NCBI RefSeq assembly: GCF_028502605.1
Contig: NC_079234.1
Coordinates: forward strand, 2,542,001-2,606,000
Reading direction: 5' to 3'
Length of the DNA: 64,000 nt
From: Trichoderma breve
Lineage: Eukaryota; Ascomycota; Sordariomycetes; Hypocreales; Hypocreaceae
Under the pieces are notes generated by a model. That model made no database searches. It was not told where the DNA came from and was given only the letters and a program-made list of their open reading frames with translations. Positions within the stretch are counted from its first letter, which is position 1. Each line of letters opens with the position of its first letter. Positions 24,020-36,500 of the stretch are shown one piece after another. Both the position numbers and the translations under genes were made by a program.

Positions 24020-26229
24020 GGCCGCAGATTCGAGGGACTAAGGCAAGGCGCCTTACATGATGCGATGCACCCCAACCAGCTTAGCCGTCACTATCCAGGA
24101 GAGACACGGTCAATAGTCGGGCTGTGTCCGCTCCGAGTCCCGTTCTGCTTCTGCTTCGCTTGTGCGCCGGATCTCAGGCAGCCGCTGCTGTAAGCGATTC
24201 TCCCCGTGAGCGGACTGTGGTTAGATTGGGAGCTCCTCTTCGCAAGAGGCTATTTGCTTGTGCAAGGATAAGCAAGATAGCTTGGCTGGGTTTGCAGTTG
24301 AGGTTGATGAGGAAAGGTGAAGCTAAGCAGTTTGCGGTCGCTTGAGTGGTAGCAAGTAAGAGCTGTGCGGGATGAAGTCGTGTCTACCTTCATTTACTAC
24401 CGGGTAAATATACATCGTGCGAGTACACGGTACTAAACTCCACTGGCTCTCAGCCTTCCTCCAAACTTAGTCCCAACGACCCCAAGAGTGACAAGGGATT
24501 GATTGATGCCCACGTCTTTGCGTTTGGGATTTAATAAATGATCCTGAATATTCATCTATTCTTTTGAAGAAGTAACAAGGTAGCAAACTGCAGAGCAAGA
24601 GGCCCTCTATTTTGTTGTTTCCGGGGCACAAACAATGAATATCGGTTAGGTGTACTTGCACGTAATTCCCCGGTGCGTTGGATGTACAGTTTGGGGATGT
24701 TTGGCGAGCTATTTCAGCTGATAGTGAATGCGGGGGCAGCAGTTGGAGAGAGCCCGGCGCCTGAAGTCATTCTGTGAATCTCCACCGCAAAAGGCCCCTG
24801 TATTTTTGCTCCTTCACATGCCAAAGGACGATGCGGTGCTGCTCGATATCATGGGTTTAGCGCAACAGGCATATTAATGGATGGATTCTTCTAGATGCAG
24901 ATTCCCAACAATTACTGAATACCCAGTTAATGCCTTGTACCCAGAAAGTGGCATTTTCCCCATGTGTTTGAGGTGTAAAGACGTGGCATTTGCCCGTACA
25001 AATTGCTGTGTAAGTTATGGTGTACGATGGGAGTACCAAAACTTGACGTCAGTAGCCACGTACCTTTTTGGCAGACTCGTGCGTGTCCATTGATGGCCGT
25101 TTCTGCAGTTGGGCGGTGAACAGATTTGGCCCCTACGAGTTGGAAAAGGGACCTCGAAAATTAGGAGGTGGCACCAAATAGACTAGCGCAGTCACGTTTT
25201 AAAAGCACGTGCAAAGTATATTCGGAGTAGAAGTTAGGTACCGAAATGATTTAGTTGGATGGAATATGGGATGAATCTAACCCAAAATCAACCTTATAGA
25301 TACTTCTTCTAGACTTGGACCCTGGCACGTCTTAACCGGGATGCGGAGGTGCTAATCTCATCAAGTTCTAGCATTAGCAGCAGTTGCCAGTGTCCCAACA
25401 AAATTTCGCATTCTCGCGTGCCAACTACAGGCTGATGTTACTTTGACGACAGCGACATCAACAGATATTGGACCCTGCAGGTTTGAGAGCAGCCTGGAGC
25501 GTCATCGCGCAGAGTACTTTGCATCTACACTGCGCCGCTGGTAATTTACAAGTACCAGCGCCATTGCAGAGGCCACTTTCAGCCCGTCGTTTGCCATTCG
25601 CCTCCCCCATCCCCTAATTTGGGCTTGTCTCGTGGCTTTGCTGTAGCCACCATCACATGGAAGCGTCCTACCCTTCCACAAGCGGCCCACACTATCCGAC
25701 GCTCCTAAGTCTTTTCACACACAACAATTCGACGGCTTGGGAGGGCAACAGGTCGTGTGCGATTCTTCCAGCCTCACCCGCTTCCGTGCGCCTCCGTCAT
25801 TCGCCCGCCCATTGAGAACACCCGAGCTTGGCATCCCGTACTACGAAGACGACAACTCGCTGAAGCAAGCACACGTCAACCGTCCTACTCTTGTACTACG
25901 AATCTGTTATCGCAATTACGACAACACCGCCATCTCCGAGCCTGCCAATAGTCGATGACAAGAGAGACAAACAAATCCCCCCTTGATTTAAGCATTGAGC
26001 CAGTTTTGTCCACCAACCTTAAGCAAACGTCGCAAGCCCTCGGCCAGCCCCCAGTAGAGACACAAAGGCAATAAAAGAAGAGCAAGGAGCATTATATTAC
26101 AGTCTCGCTGCGCGCGTGACCCTCCCACTCTCTCTCTTCCACCCCATTTAACCTCTCTGGGTCTCCTCTCCCGCACAATTCCTACCAACTCTCATCAACT
26201 CCCGCTTTACCTCTCCTCTCTTCTTAGCC
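24020..26229. other. Divergent promoter region, NPR3 / ethanolamine kinase
   Basis: About 2.2 kb between divergent starts at 24019 and 26230. The last ~150 bases before 26230 are C/T-rich, as in strong fungal core promoters. No gene seen. Confidence 0.5.
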
Positions 26230-27544
26230 ATGTCTCCAGCTGCCACAACCAAGGGCTCTGCCCACAGCCATGTCCGGTTTCTCCCCATTACCTACGACAG
26301 CAGTGATTCACAGGCTTCAGCTCAGAAGCTCATCTTGAGTCTGTTCCCTCAATGGGAGAGCGACGACTCCAATGTTGACTTCGTTCGCTTCACTGACGGC
26401 ATTACCAACACGCTGCTCAAGGCTGTCAACCGGCTGCCGGGCCTATCCAAGGCTGACATTGACCGAGATGCCGTGCTGCTCCGTGCTTATGGAAACGGCA
26501 CTGCGGTCATCATCGACCGAGAACGCGAGGCAGCGAACCACGAGCTGCTGATGAAGCATGGCCTGGCCCCAGAACTGCTGGCCCGCTTTGCCAACGGCAT
26601 GCTGTACCGATTCGTCCCCGGTACCGTTGCCCAGCCCAAGGACCTCTCCGACCCTGCATTGATCGCGGCTGTTGCTCGACTGCTGGCTCAGTGGCATGCC
26701 ACGGTGCCGTGTCTGCCCGACTCGGCCATCAAGGGAGAGTCGACAGAGAACGGCAACTCCGAAGGCCACGACAGCCACCGCAAGGCCATGATCGCCAAGG
26801 CAGCAGCGGGGAAGCCGATCCCCAACCTGTGGTCGACCATGCAGAAATGGATCCTGGCCCTACCGACCGACACGGAGCAGCAGCGCGAGAGACAGGCCCT
26901 GCTGCAGCGTGAGCTGGAGGAAATGATTGAGAAGCTCAGCCAACGTCCCGGACTTGGACGGAACGGGGTATGTATCCGTTGACCCGCCGCCTTACATGAT
27001 GCGTTGTAGAAGATCCCTTCTTTGTGCTAACCAGAAGAATCTATAGTTGGTTTTCGCCCACTGCGACCTGCTCAGTGCCAACATCATCATGCACAAGGAA
27101 GCCGGCCAGGAGCTATCCGTGAGCTTCATCGATTACGAATACGCGACGCCCTCGCCGGCTGCGTTTGATATTGCCAATCATTTTGCCGAATGGGCAGGGT
27201 ATGACTGTGACTATGCAGCCATGCCATCCCGGTCGCAGCGACATGCCTTTATTCGTGAATACATTGCGACATATGCAAATCTGTCAAACAATGGCATGGA
27301 CCTCGAAGAGGAGACTGACAAGCTCGTATGTGAGGTAGATGTCTTCCGTGGGGTTCCTGGCTTCTATTGGGGTATCTGGGCCTTGATTCAGGCGACCATC
27401 TCGCACATTGACTTTGATTACGCCTCGTACGCCGAATTGAGGCTCGGTGAATACTGGGCCTACAAGGCTGAGGAAGACGGTAGCCGTGCAGCGGCAGGTA
27501 AAGAGATACCGCTCCGAGAGAAGACGTGGTCCCGAAACGAATAG
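26230..27544 (+). CDS. eki1: Ethanolamine kinase (choline/ethanolamine kinase family)
   Basis: Two exons, 26230-26967 and 27047-27544, give 411 residues. The intron has a GTATGT donor, a GCTAAC branch point and a TAG acceptor, in phase 0. The enzyme phosphorylates ethanolamine (and perhaps choline) with ATP, the first step of the CDP-ethanolamine (Kennedy) route to phosphatidylethanolamine, in the cytosol. The N-lobe shows FTDGITNTLLKA and VLLRAYGNGTAVIIDRE, the nucleotide-contact region. Brenner's motif is VFAHCDLLSANII, with the catalytic Asp; Cys takes the place of the more usual Asn before it. The choline-kinase motif FIDYEYATPSPAAFDIANHF follows, with the metal-binding Asp. The C-terminus has FYWGIWALIQATISHIDFDY. 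Fungal ethanolamine-kinase-type features predominate over choline kinase, but substrate choice cannot be read with certainty from sequence. Confidence 0.88.
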
Positions 27545-30392
27545 AGAGGGCCAAGTCAAAAATAGAAGAAAGACATGAAAGAAAAAGAAAAGGGAAGCAG
27601 GGGGATTCCGTGGGGTGTCACGGTTACAATGCCTTAGAGAGAAGCCGTCTGCCTGCCTGTCATTGTGCAGCAACACAGCAACAGCAACAGCGGCATTAAC
27701 CAATTGGTATCTCGCAAATGTGGCGGTGACAACGAAGAGAGACTGCAATGAAACAGTCTTTCGTGGGGGGAGGGCGCAAAGACGGCGTTGGCGCTGGTTA
27801 GTGCTTTTTTATTATTCTTTTAATTATCCCGTCCTGCATTTGTCTAGATCTGGATTGGGGGGAACTCGGCTACGTCTTTGTAGAGACAGCCATTGGATTA
27901 TCTACGAGTTTAGAGTATCATGAATACGGGTGGGATGGGGAATGGCCTGACATGACAGCAAAGAGAAGCAAAAAGACGAAACGAAGGAAGAAATGGCCAT
28001 GCTTCCACTGAGCATGAGCTTGGTACTGCCACACTGTGCTATCTATCGTTCGCCTTGTTTCCCTTTCCCCTTTATTTTCTTACCTTGATGATTGTTTCAT
28101 CATCTGGATCGCTCTTAGCATGCGATTTATTACGAGTTTTAATATTAGACGACGTTCGACGAAGGGCATAAGCCACAGTCTCTCTCCGCAACCACTAGGT
28201 GTGAAGTGAAATAAAGACGCAAGCATGGGTTACCTCCCCGAGGAGATCAATTAAACTGCGTATACTCAATACAGGTAATACGAGTACAGTAGCAACAGGC
28301 GGCATATACCTCGGCACACTTCTATTGGCAGTAGATGCGCACATACAAGAATAAGCAACTCCGATTCTTTCGAGGCCCTAAGAAGAAAGCGGACATACGG
28401 GCATGATGAGGCGCACGCAATTCCGGGGAGCCTTTTGTGTCCATGTAGCCTGACGTATGAGTATCAGGTCTCCGTCGTGGGGAGAAAGGGAAATGATTGG
28501 GGGGGACGGCAACCTTTTCACCCCCGCGTCATTTCGCACTCCAAAAGAGACAGAGAGAGACACCTGAGGATGAAGGGGGGATGCCGAAGGCGAAAGACAA
28601 GGGGGGGCTTCTGTTTTCTTTTGCTGATCGATCTTTGGTTGTGTGGAGAGATTGGCGGCAGTCAGCGGCTTGGATACGACGTGCTGCTCTATGGAGCAAG
28701 CAAGACGGGGAGAAAAGGATGGAGAAATGGAGCTTTTTGTGGCCATTGTAAACCATGGATGGACAAGACAAGCAGCAGGTAAAGTGGCACTGTACTCGTA
28801 GAGTGGTACTGTACATTGCAGATGGAAAGCACACGGAGCGATTTTGGGGGTCCTTGTCCTTGCCCTGGTCCTGGTCGGGGAGGGATTCTCGCCTCCAAGG
28901 CCATGGACGGGGACGTTTGCCTGGTGCTACCTTGACCGGGCTACCTATCTCTCGTCTTGCATGTAAGGCATGTAATGGACATGTAATGTAATAGGACAGG
29001 ACGGCCAGTAGAGCTGCTTGTTGCTTGACCTTGTATGTAAGATGATGACCTTGTTATGCCCGGCCAAGAGTCTGTAGATACGAACGAACAAACACCCGGC
29101 TGCTGCTGCCAAGTACAGCACTACGACCGAAGCAAGCTGTCTGTACTGTATTATTTGCATATCGCACGGCGATTTCTTTGACAATCACTTGCCACCTTGT
29201 CAAAAGCCATGGATGTAGCTCCATACTCCATAAGGCGGGCTGGTCGGTATGCTTTCTGGGGAGGTAAGATAGCTCTTTTGGCTGGGATACTCCTTTCGGC
29301 AGTGATACGGAGTGCGCTCCGTGCCAGCCCAACACCCCAACCAACAATCAAGATACCTAGCTGGCTTGTATGTATGTATATAACTGACAATATGATAGGA
29401 TGCGATACGAGCAACAACGGCGATGGGAATATACAGTATGTAATGACATTAGACAGACCGGCAGAGATTAGACTGATAGCGACAGTGGCATTGCATGCAC
29501 GCACATGTTCTCGTACATGACATGACATGCCCGTACGTACATACATGCCTCCGTACATACGCGGTGGCTTGTTTTGAAAATGGGCGGCAGCCCGAATCAG
29601 ACAGAGTTAGCAGCATCCAAGCAGTGCATCATCGTCACTTTTCGAGAGCGGAATTATGGGGAACAGCCCTCGAGCAGAAGCGGGTACAGGAATTACCAGT
29701 AGTTAGTTAGGCTTGGGGTGAGAGGGAAGGGAAGGGATGGGATGGGCGTCAAATGGTGTGTGAGTGAGTGTCTGTGTCTGTGTGTGTCCGTTCAAGTGCT
29801 TTTTGGCATTTCCATCCATCTCAGCCAACCAGCGGCGGGCGAGTGGCTTGAGAGTTGTCTGTCTTTGTCTGACGCAGCGCTGGCATAGCATGGCATGGCA
29901 TGGTATAACAAGCTTGCTGTGTGGCCTTTTAATTCTCTCTCTGTCTCTGTTTTTCTCACTCTCTCATCCACACTCACAGTCACACAAGCACGCTCTCTCT
30001 CGCCGGTCTCTTTTTTGCCCTTGTTTATTTTAATTTGCTAGGCTCTTGGGCTGGAATTTCCTGTTTGGGGGTGGAGTAGGCCCGGCACAAGTGTTTTAGC
30101 GTGGTGAAGGGTTTTGGCCTGAGCGTTGGAGCTAGCCCAATGGGGAAACGATGGAGAAGGGAGGTAGGGGCCTGCTGTGGCGAAAAAGGAACGGGACGAG
30201 TCGGCGTTGTCTTGGGGGACGTGCAAGTACCGGTACAAGGCGTGTGCGCTGTGTGCGTGCGAGTGGATGCGCGTGTGTGCGTGGATGCGGCTTGTCTGGC
30301 TTGGAAATGTGCCGCGGACTAAACTGCGCTACACGACGTGATGTTCGAGAATGGCGGAGGCGGCTCCTTGTTTTGGTTGACGGGGGGGGGAT

Positions 30393-30416
30393 CCTGTGTC
30401 CTGTGTCCTGTGTCCT
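30393..30416 (+). repeat. Pentanucleotide tandem (TGTCC-type)
   Basis: CCTGTGTCCTGTGTCCTGTG-type tandem repeat within the gene-free region. Confidence 0.7.
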
Positions 30417-31346
30417 GTTGCCTGTGTAAGAGTACCTGGACTCCAGGTATCTGGGCCGTAGTGCGTTCCGCCGCTCGGTACAAGTGTCTCCGGTACTGCG
30501 CGCAGGTCGGCAGAGCACTTGTACTCGTACCTAGGCCTAGGAGGCAAATAGGCGGTAACTTGAGGCCGTTGGGAGTTTGTTTAGCGAACACTTGAGACAA
30601 TTGCCTTGCCATTGAGCGGCAGAGATGTTCGTTTGTTGGTTGGAGGTGTCGTCACAATACCTAGTACCTACCGACAGGTACTCCGTGCTCGTACGCACAT
30701 GTACCGAAGCCCCCCGGTGCAGCTAACTTGACTTGCACGGACAGACTTGATGCGGATTGGGGTGCGTGTGCGTGCGTGCGTGCGTGAGTGAGGACGTGAG
30801 TGAATGCTGGCCGGCTGAGTGGCCAGATTGGACGGGATGGGTGGCTACCGTACGAGTACAAGCAGCAGCACAAGCACAAGCAGCTGGGCGAGCGGGACTG
30901 GATGAATGGGATGGAACATGAGAGTGAGCAGGGCGTGCATGGAGGTTGTCAGTCAGGTCGTAGCGTAGCGGGTGACAGGTGAGGCGAGGCGGTGATTAAA
31001 ACAAGCCCTGGGCAGAAGCACAGCACGCACCACACTTAGAATGTACTAGTACGCGTACCACCAGGCAGGGGTGTGTGGAGGATGGCAAGCAGAAAATGCA
31101 GATGCGACGAGAAGAAGAGAGAATGAGTGAGTGAGAGCGCGGGAAGATGAGATATCGCCGGTTGGAGTTGGACCAGGTGCCGGTTAGCGGTGCTGTCTTG
31201 GGGGCCACTAGCAGCTCCAGACCTTTCCCTCTCCGTGATACCGCGAGGAAACTAGCCTGGCGAGTACCCAGAATGCAATTTTGTCTGTGGTGATAGAGTT
31301 TAGCGACAGTTGAATCAGTCAATGCAAATGCGGTGGAGTGCTGCAT

Positions 31347-31375
31347 TGGTGCTGGTGCTGGTGCTGGTGCTGGTC
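31347..31375 (+). repeat. Hexanucleotide tandem (GGTGCT)n
   Basis: About five perfect copies of a six-base unit. The complementary unit (CAGCAC) recurs as a tandem near 12316-12335. Confidence 0.8.
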
Positions 31376-32463
31376 TGAGGGCTAACTAACAACTGACATG
31401 ACATCCATCTGACTCTGACAAGACCGCACGTATGCGCACAAAAGTCGCAAGCCATCGACTCGGCCGACACTTGCCTCCCACTCTCTGCCGCACGAGATGC
31501 GTCGATGATGCTACCTTCCATGCCGGGCCCTCCAACTTACAGCCAGACAGGGCGGTTTCATTCGCTGCGGCGGTATCGAGATGGGGGGGGGAGCATATAC
31601 TCGAACAGGAGCAGTTATCGTAAGGTATGGATGTCTGTATGTATGGACGAGCAATTTGATAGCAGCAGCCCAGACTAGACTACCCAGACAACTGAACTGG
31701 TGACTTCTTTTTCCCTTTTGGCTTGGGGTGGTTGTCGGGAGCTTGTGCACCGGCCACCTTTTTTTTCCCTTCTCCCTGCCTTGGTGGGCTTGGCCTTGCT
31801 CGAACTTATTTTGCTGTCTGGTCATTTTTAGTGTCGTCGGATGTATTCCGAGACGGCTCGTGTGCGTGCTTCTTTTTTTTTTCCCTTGCCTTGTTCCCCC
31901 TTCCGAACGTGAGGCTATTTGCTGGATCTGGATTCTTGCAGTATATGCTTACATCTTGGTTATACTTGTTCAGGACACCTCGCCGAGTGCGTCAGTACGA
32001 GTGCTAACATAAGAAGACAGGCATCGCGATAGGCCCAGTTCTTACCATAGAGTACCCACGCAGTTACTAAGGGATTAGTAGTGGTACCTTGCGAACGGAG
32101 GCCTGTTCCGTGTCTTCTGGAAGAGATGCCATCGCAGGGTCTTGCCGGCATCTGCTCTGCAAAGGTGGCGCCAAGAGCACGAGCACCACCGCTCTAACCA
32201 AGTCGGAGCAGACACGCTATGAGTACATGGAACTAAAGTCGAGCCCACAGCTGGTCCATTCGCCCTGCCTGATGTGGTTTTGCACTCGTACTTGTACGGA
32301 GTAACAGTACATGCTCGTCGAGTGCTGCTCAGGTACTCGTAGCACACGGCGGCTCATACAGTGCGGGGATGGGGCCACATGGCACTCTTCCGAGGTCTCA
32401 GACACGGTGCAACAGCCGGCCCCTCTGGGGTCAAACACAGTGCGCCACACCTGGGCCGTTTAA

Positions 32464-32497
32464 CACTCAACGTCCAACGCTCAACGCTCAACGCTCA
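32464..32497 (+). repeat. Octanucleotide tandem (CAACGCTC)
   Basis: Three to four copies of an eight-base unit, the first copy diverged (CAACGTC). Confidence 0.65.
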
Positions 32498-33590
32498 CCC
32501 GCACCCGCATCCACCCTCACTCCCACACCCCGCGTGAGACATGCCGTCCAGGCCGTCCAGCTCGAATAATACCTGGATTATGGAGCCCTCTCGGTCTGCA
32601 GAAGTGGGTGTGCGTCCCCAAGTACCGACTACCTATCTCGCCTGCCCAGGTGCTGCCTGTGCGCTCTCGCTGCCGTACCCGCGTCTGTACCGCTACCCGC
32701 AGATTGCGTGCGCCCAGGCCCGTGGCCGTCGTACGCTTCATGTATGGAGTACCAAGGCGGCGCCTAATCGGATGCCCTGCCTGCAAGGCTGTGCCCCACG
32801 CACCTTGTAGCGTGTACGAGTCCCCGTGTGCGACCATGGCAAGAGAAGCGAAAAGAAGCAGAGAAAAAACCGTTGCGTTTCCAGCCATGGAGTCGCACCC
32901 ACCTCCAGCAAAGCCCACTCGCACCGCCCTATTGATAAAACACCCCAGCCCGCAATTCCCGCGAAATGGCCCCAATGGATAATGCAGGGGAGGCGAAGGG
33001 GGTGGCAGGCGGGTGTGTATTTCGAAAGGAGACAAAATGCAAGTGAGAAAAGCTGTTCGGAGACGAGACCGACAGTAGGCGGGCAGGGGGAAGGGAAGAC
33101 AAAAAAAAAAAGAGAGAGAGGAAGAGTGAGAGAAGAAACCAGTCTGGTTGCAAGAAAAGAGATCGAGATCGCAACAACGCCAGCGAGAACAAGTGAAAGG
33201 GGGAGGTATTGATACGCACGAGAGAAACACCCGAAGAGACAAGAAGCAAGACGCAAGACGCAAGAGAGAAACACAAGGTCCGCCAAAAGGCCTTCACGAA
33301 GCCATCTCCAAGCGGAAGCAAAAAGACAGCCCGGGACGCTTCCCATCCCCCACGAGATTTTCCCACGCCCTCTCTTTCTTCTCCCCTCCTCAGCTCGCTA
33401 CTTGCTTGCCCGCTCACCGGTCTCGCTCTCCTTCACAGCAGCCCCGATCCCGGGGCGCGTGCCAGGACAACGGCAGTCTCGGCGCCGACAGCATGTCCTG
33501 AGACCTCGATGCCGACGAACCTGGCCATGAAGACGGGCAAAAGCAACGACAACGCAAGAGGCCATTTAAAAGCAATAACCGCGAGTCGCC

Positions 33591-36500
33591 ATGTCTGGGC
33601 TTCTCGACACCGACTCGGTCGTCGACCAACGGGCCGGCATGCACCTTCGACACGTCTTCCACCATGGCCTCAACCTACCGGAAGAGCTCGAGATGCTGCG
33701 CCACAAACTGCGCGTCCTCCAAGACGTCGTTGATCACCACGGTATGTCTCCATGTTTCTCACTTTCGGTCCGCCCTATCTGCCTCTGTCTCTCAGTCTCT
33801 GGCTTGTCTCGCCTGGCCCTCCCGCTCTCACCCCCATGTGCGCATGTGTGTACATGTACGGGCTGATGCCCTGTATGTGTGTGCGTATTGCGTATTTGCA
33901 TCATAGGCTCCCCCTCAATTGCTCTCTTTTTTCTTCCTTGCCTGTCAAACCCCTGTCCTGTCCTGATACAGCCTTGTCCACATTTGAGCCCGGCCTCGAT
34001 TGACACACACACACACCACACATACACACGCTTTTTTGCTCCCCTACCTTTGCCTTGCCTTGCCTTGCCTTGCCCTGCCCTGCCCTGCCTTTCCTTACCT
34101 GACCTTATTACTCCGTACATACATGCATATATGCTGCATCCACGCTTGTTTTGTACTAGACAGGCAGACGGACAAGACCAGGCCAGACCAGACCAGACCA
34201 GACAGATACCGTACATATTAGTGGTAGCGCTCCGTACATGCCCTCACATACTTACACATACATACGAGCCGTCATTCGTTTTCCGGTCCGGCAACGGAGC
34301 CCGTGTGCTGACTCGCAAATGCTTATCAGGCCTGGCGTCGCGCGTAACCCCCTTCATGTCCGACATTGAAGAGGCTCGCGCGATTCAGCACCGTTGCGAA
34401 TGCCTCGAAGCTGCTTGTGTTCGAGATAGTAAGCTGAGACCAGACCCTCCTACCGCTACTTGATTAGCTAGCTGCCCATCTCCCGTTCTCCACGCAGCCC
34501 GCCGCCGCCGCCACCAACCCGCCTCATGCAAGCCCCCAATCCATTTGTCAAAATATACTGCTGCTACTCCATGCTACATCTGCCTTGTACTCCATACATC
34601 GTCAGGCCCAAAAACAACCAAGGCCGGGACCTGTTGTTAGTTCGCCTTGCCCAGACGCTGACCTTTTCTCTCCTTCTCTTTGCTCCCGCGAAATAGACGT
34701 GGATGCTGTCGAGCCCCTGAGAGGCTCTTCGCGATCGGCGCCGCCAGGGTTCGGCTCTTGGCTGGACAAGCATCTGGAGCTCCACGACCCTGTCCTCCGG
34801 GCCCAGCGGGAGTGCGGCAGCGAAGTTGTGTCCAGCGCTTATCCGCTTCCCTCTCTAAAGTGCTGGGACGACCGGTGCATCCACTACGTTTACGGTTTTC
34901 TCACCGAGCTTGATCGGAGCAGCCACGCCCGAATGCATGCCTCTCACGCAAAGAGAGACTCGGAGCTCTCTGCCGCCAGTTCGTCGCTGTCCTCGTCGTC
35001 GGTTCTCGCCTCTGGACACGGTCCGTATCTGTCCAATGCCTCTGAACCGTTGGGCCCGTCGCCTCTCATGCACCTTCCACGCCCCGCCCTGTCCTCCAAG
35101 CTCCCTCCTCTCAGAATCCCGACGCCGTCGACCGAACGGCGAGACTCGCTCATAACCTACGCATACTCCAGCCGCTCCGCCGCCCCGAGGAGTGCCGTCG
35201 ACGCCGATGTCGAGCCCCTCCTCCCGCCATTGAAGAGGAGCAGGGTCGGCAGCTTGCCTCGTCTCGAGTCTATCGGAGAGCTTCGTCTCTTTCACGACCA
35301 GCGGCCATGCCTCCGCTGTAAAGTGACAAAGAAGGAGGTGGGATACCGTTCTTCTTCTTCATTCTTCTCCCAAACTCTGGGGGCCGTTCCTGTCGTGGAC
35401 TAACATCTATTTCGTCTCTTGTCTGGGAATCCAGTGCGATAGAAATCAGCCGTGCTCAGCCTGCTCAAACCTACCATTGATAAGTTCCGAGGACCATTGG
35501 GCCGTCATTGGGTGCTTCCGCAGTTCCCTCAGCACTTTTACCGACTATTTACTGCCAGGTATAAACGATTTGGTTTACTCTTCTCTTCTGTTTTCCTTTC
35601 TTCGTATGGCCTCGATTTGCACCTTCATGTTGTTATGGTTGTCTTGTTTTCCTCGTTTCGGCCTTTGCAAAACCGGAAAGCTCCAACGCATTTCTCTAAC
35701 AACGCCGGCTAGGCTCTTCTTTCTCACACGGACAAATTCAAACACCCACATCTTCCACGTCCCCCACACGACGACAAAATGTGAACGATTATCTGCAGAG
35801 AACGTGTGTTTTTCCAGCGCATATTGGTGAACATGTCAGAACATGTATGGACTATAGGGATGCCTTTTGGTGGTCCGGACAGCAACAATCTCATAGAAGA
35901 TACGATGGGCATCACGAGACCCAGCAGCTCACCCAGGATATGGTCAGCCGCCCTCCACCTATTCTCTGCGCCCTGGCTGCTAGCTGGAATTGCCAGGAGA
36001 CATCAGCTAGCCCGCTCGATCTCCTGAGATATACCGGATATATATCGCCCTCCCGCGAGGCCGAGGAGTCACAGTACCCAGTTTTATACCATGCAAAGGT
36101 GCTGCTCCGCGAAACTGCTTTTTACTGCCTTTTCCATCCCAAACCGGTCCTTCAGTTGGATCCCAGCTTCGGATATCAGCCCCCATCAGACCGCCTGGAT
36201 TTTACCGGAGAGCACAGCCGGCTTGTCGAACAGGCCATGGTATCATTCTTGCAGTCCTTTGAGACCATTTCTCTGAGAAGTTCTCCTCTTCACTCGAAGG
36301 AATGGCTGGCCGTTTTTTACTCTTTGTGTATCTTCAGCATAATTCGCACCTTGCTCATGGACCTCGCTTCAATATCGTTGCTACCTTATCCGGCGTTTCG
36401 ACATCAAAGTCCACTCAGAGACAGTCCGCAGAACACCATAGACAGCGTATACAAGGCCTTGGTCCACTTGTTCATCACGAGTGGGCCGATGTTGACGGAT

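Larger units (their letters stand above)
27545..33590. other. 6-kb gene-free region with many short tandem repeats
   Basis: I find no supportable gene in this stretch. It holds TGTCC repeats near 30393-30416, CATGG repeats near 29889-29903, GTGTCT/TGTG repeats near 29757-29791, GTGC repeats near 30759-30785, GGTGCT repeats near 31347-31375, and an eight-base tandem (CAACGCTC) near 32472-32497. GTAC- and CGTAC-containing words are frequent. The part from about 33050 to 33260 is purine-rich on the plus strand. A frame at 32517-33263 (-) is Cys/Ser/Phe-rich and looks like a shadow of this bias. The region is presumably promoter of the zinc-finger gene at 33591 and could carry a non-coding transcript. 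Confidence 0.5.

Noticed and set aside
32517..33263. Minus-strand open frame of 248 codons, with an internal segment that looks like a signal peptide
   Set aside because: Composition is that of the purine/pyrimidine-biased spacer (Cys, Ser, Phe, Leu runs). No domain and no downstream protein-like region.
34051..34090. Regular repeats as a CRISPR array
   Set aside because: Units are contiguous five-base repeats with no spacers, inside a fungal intron.
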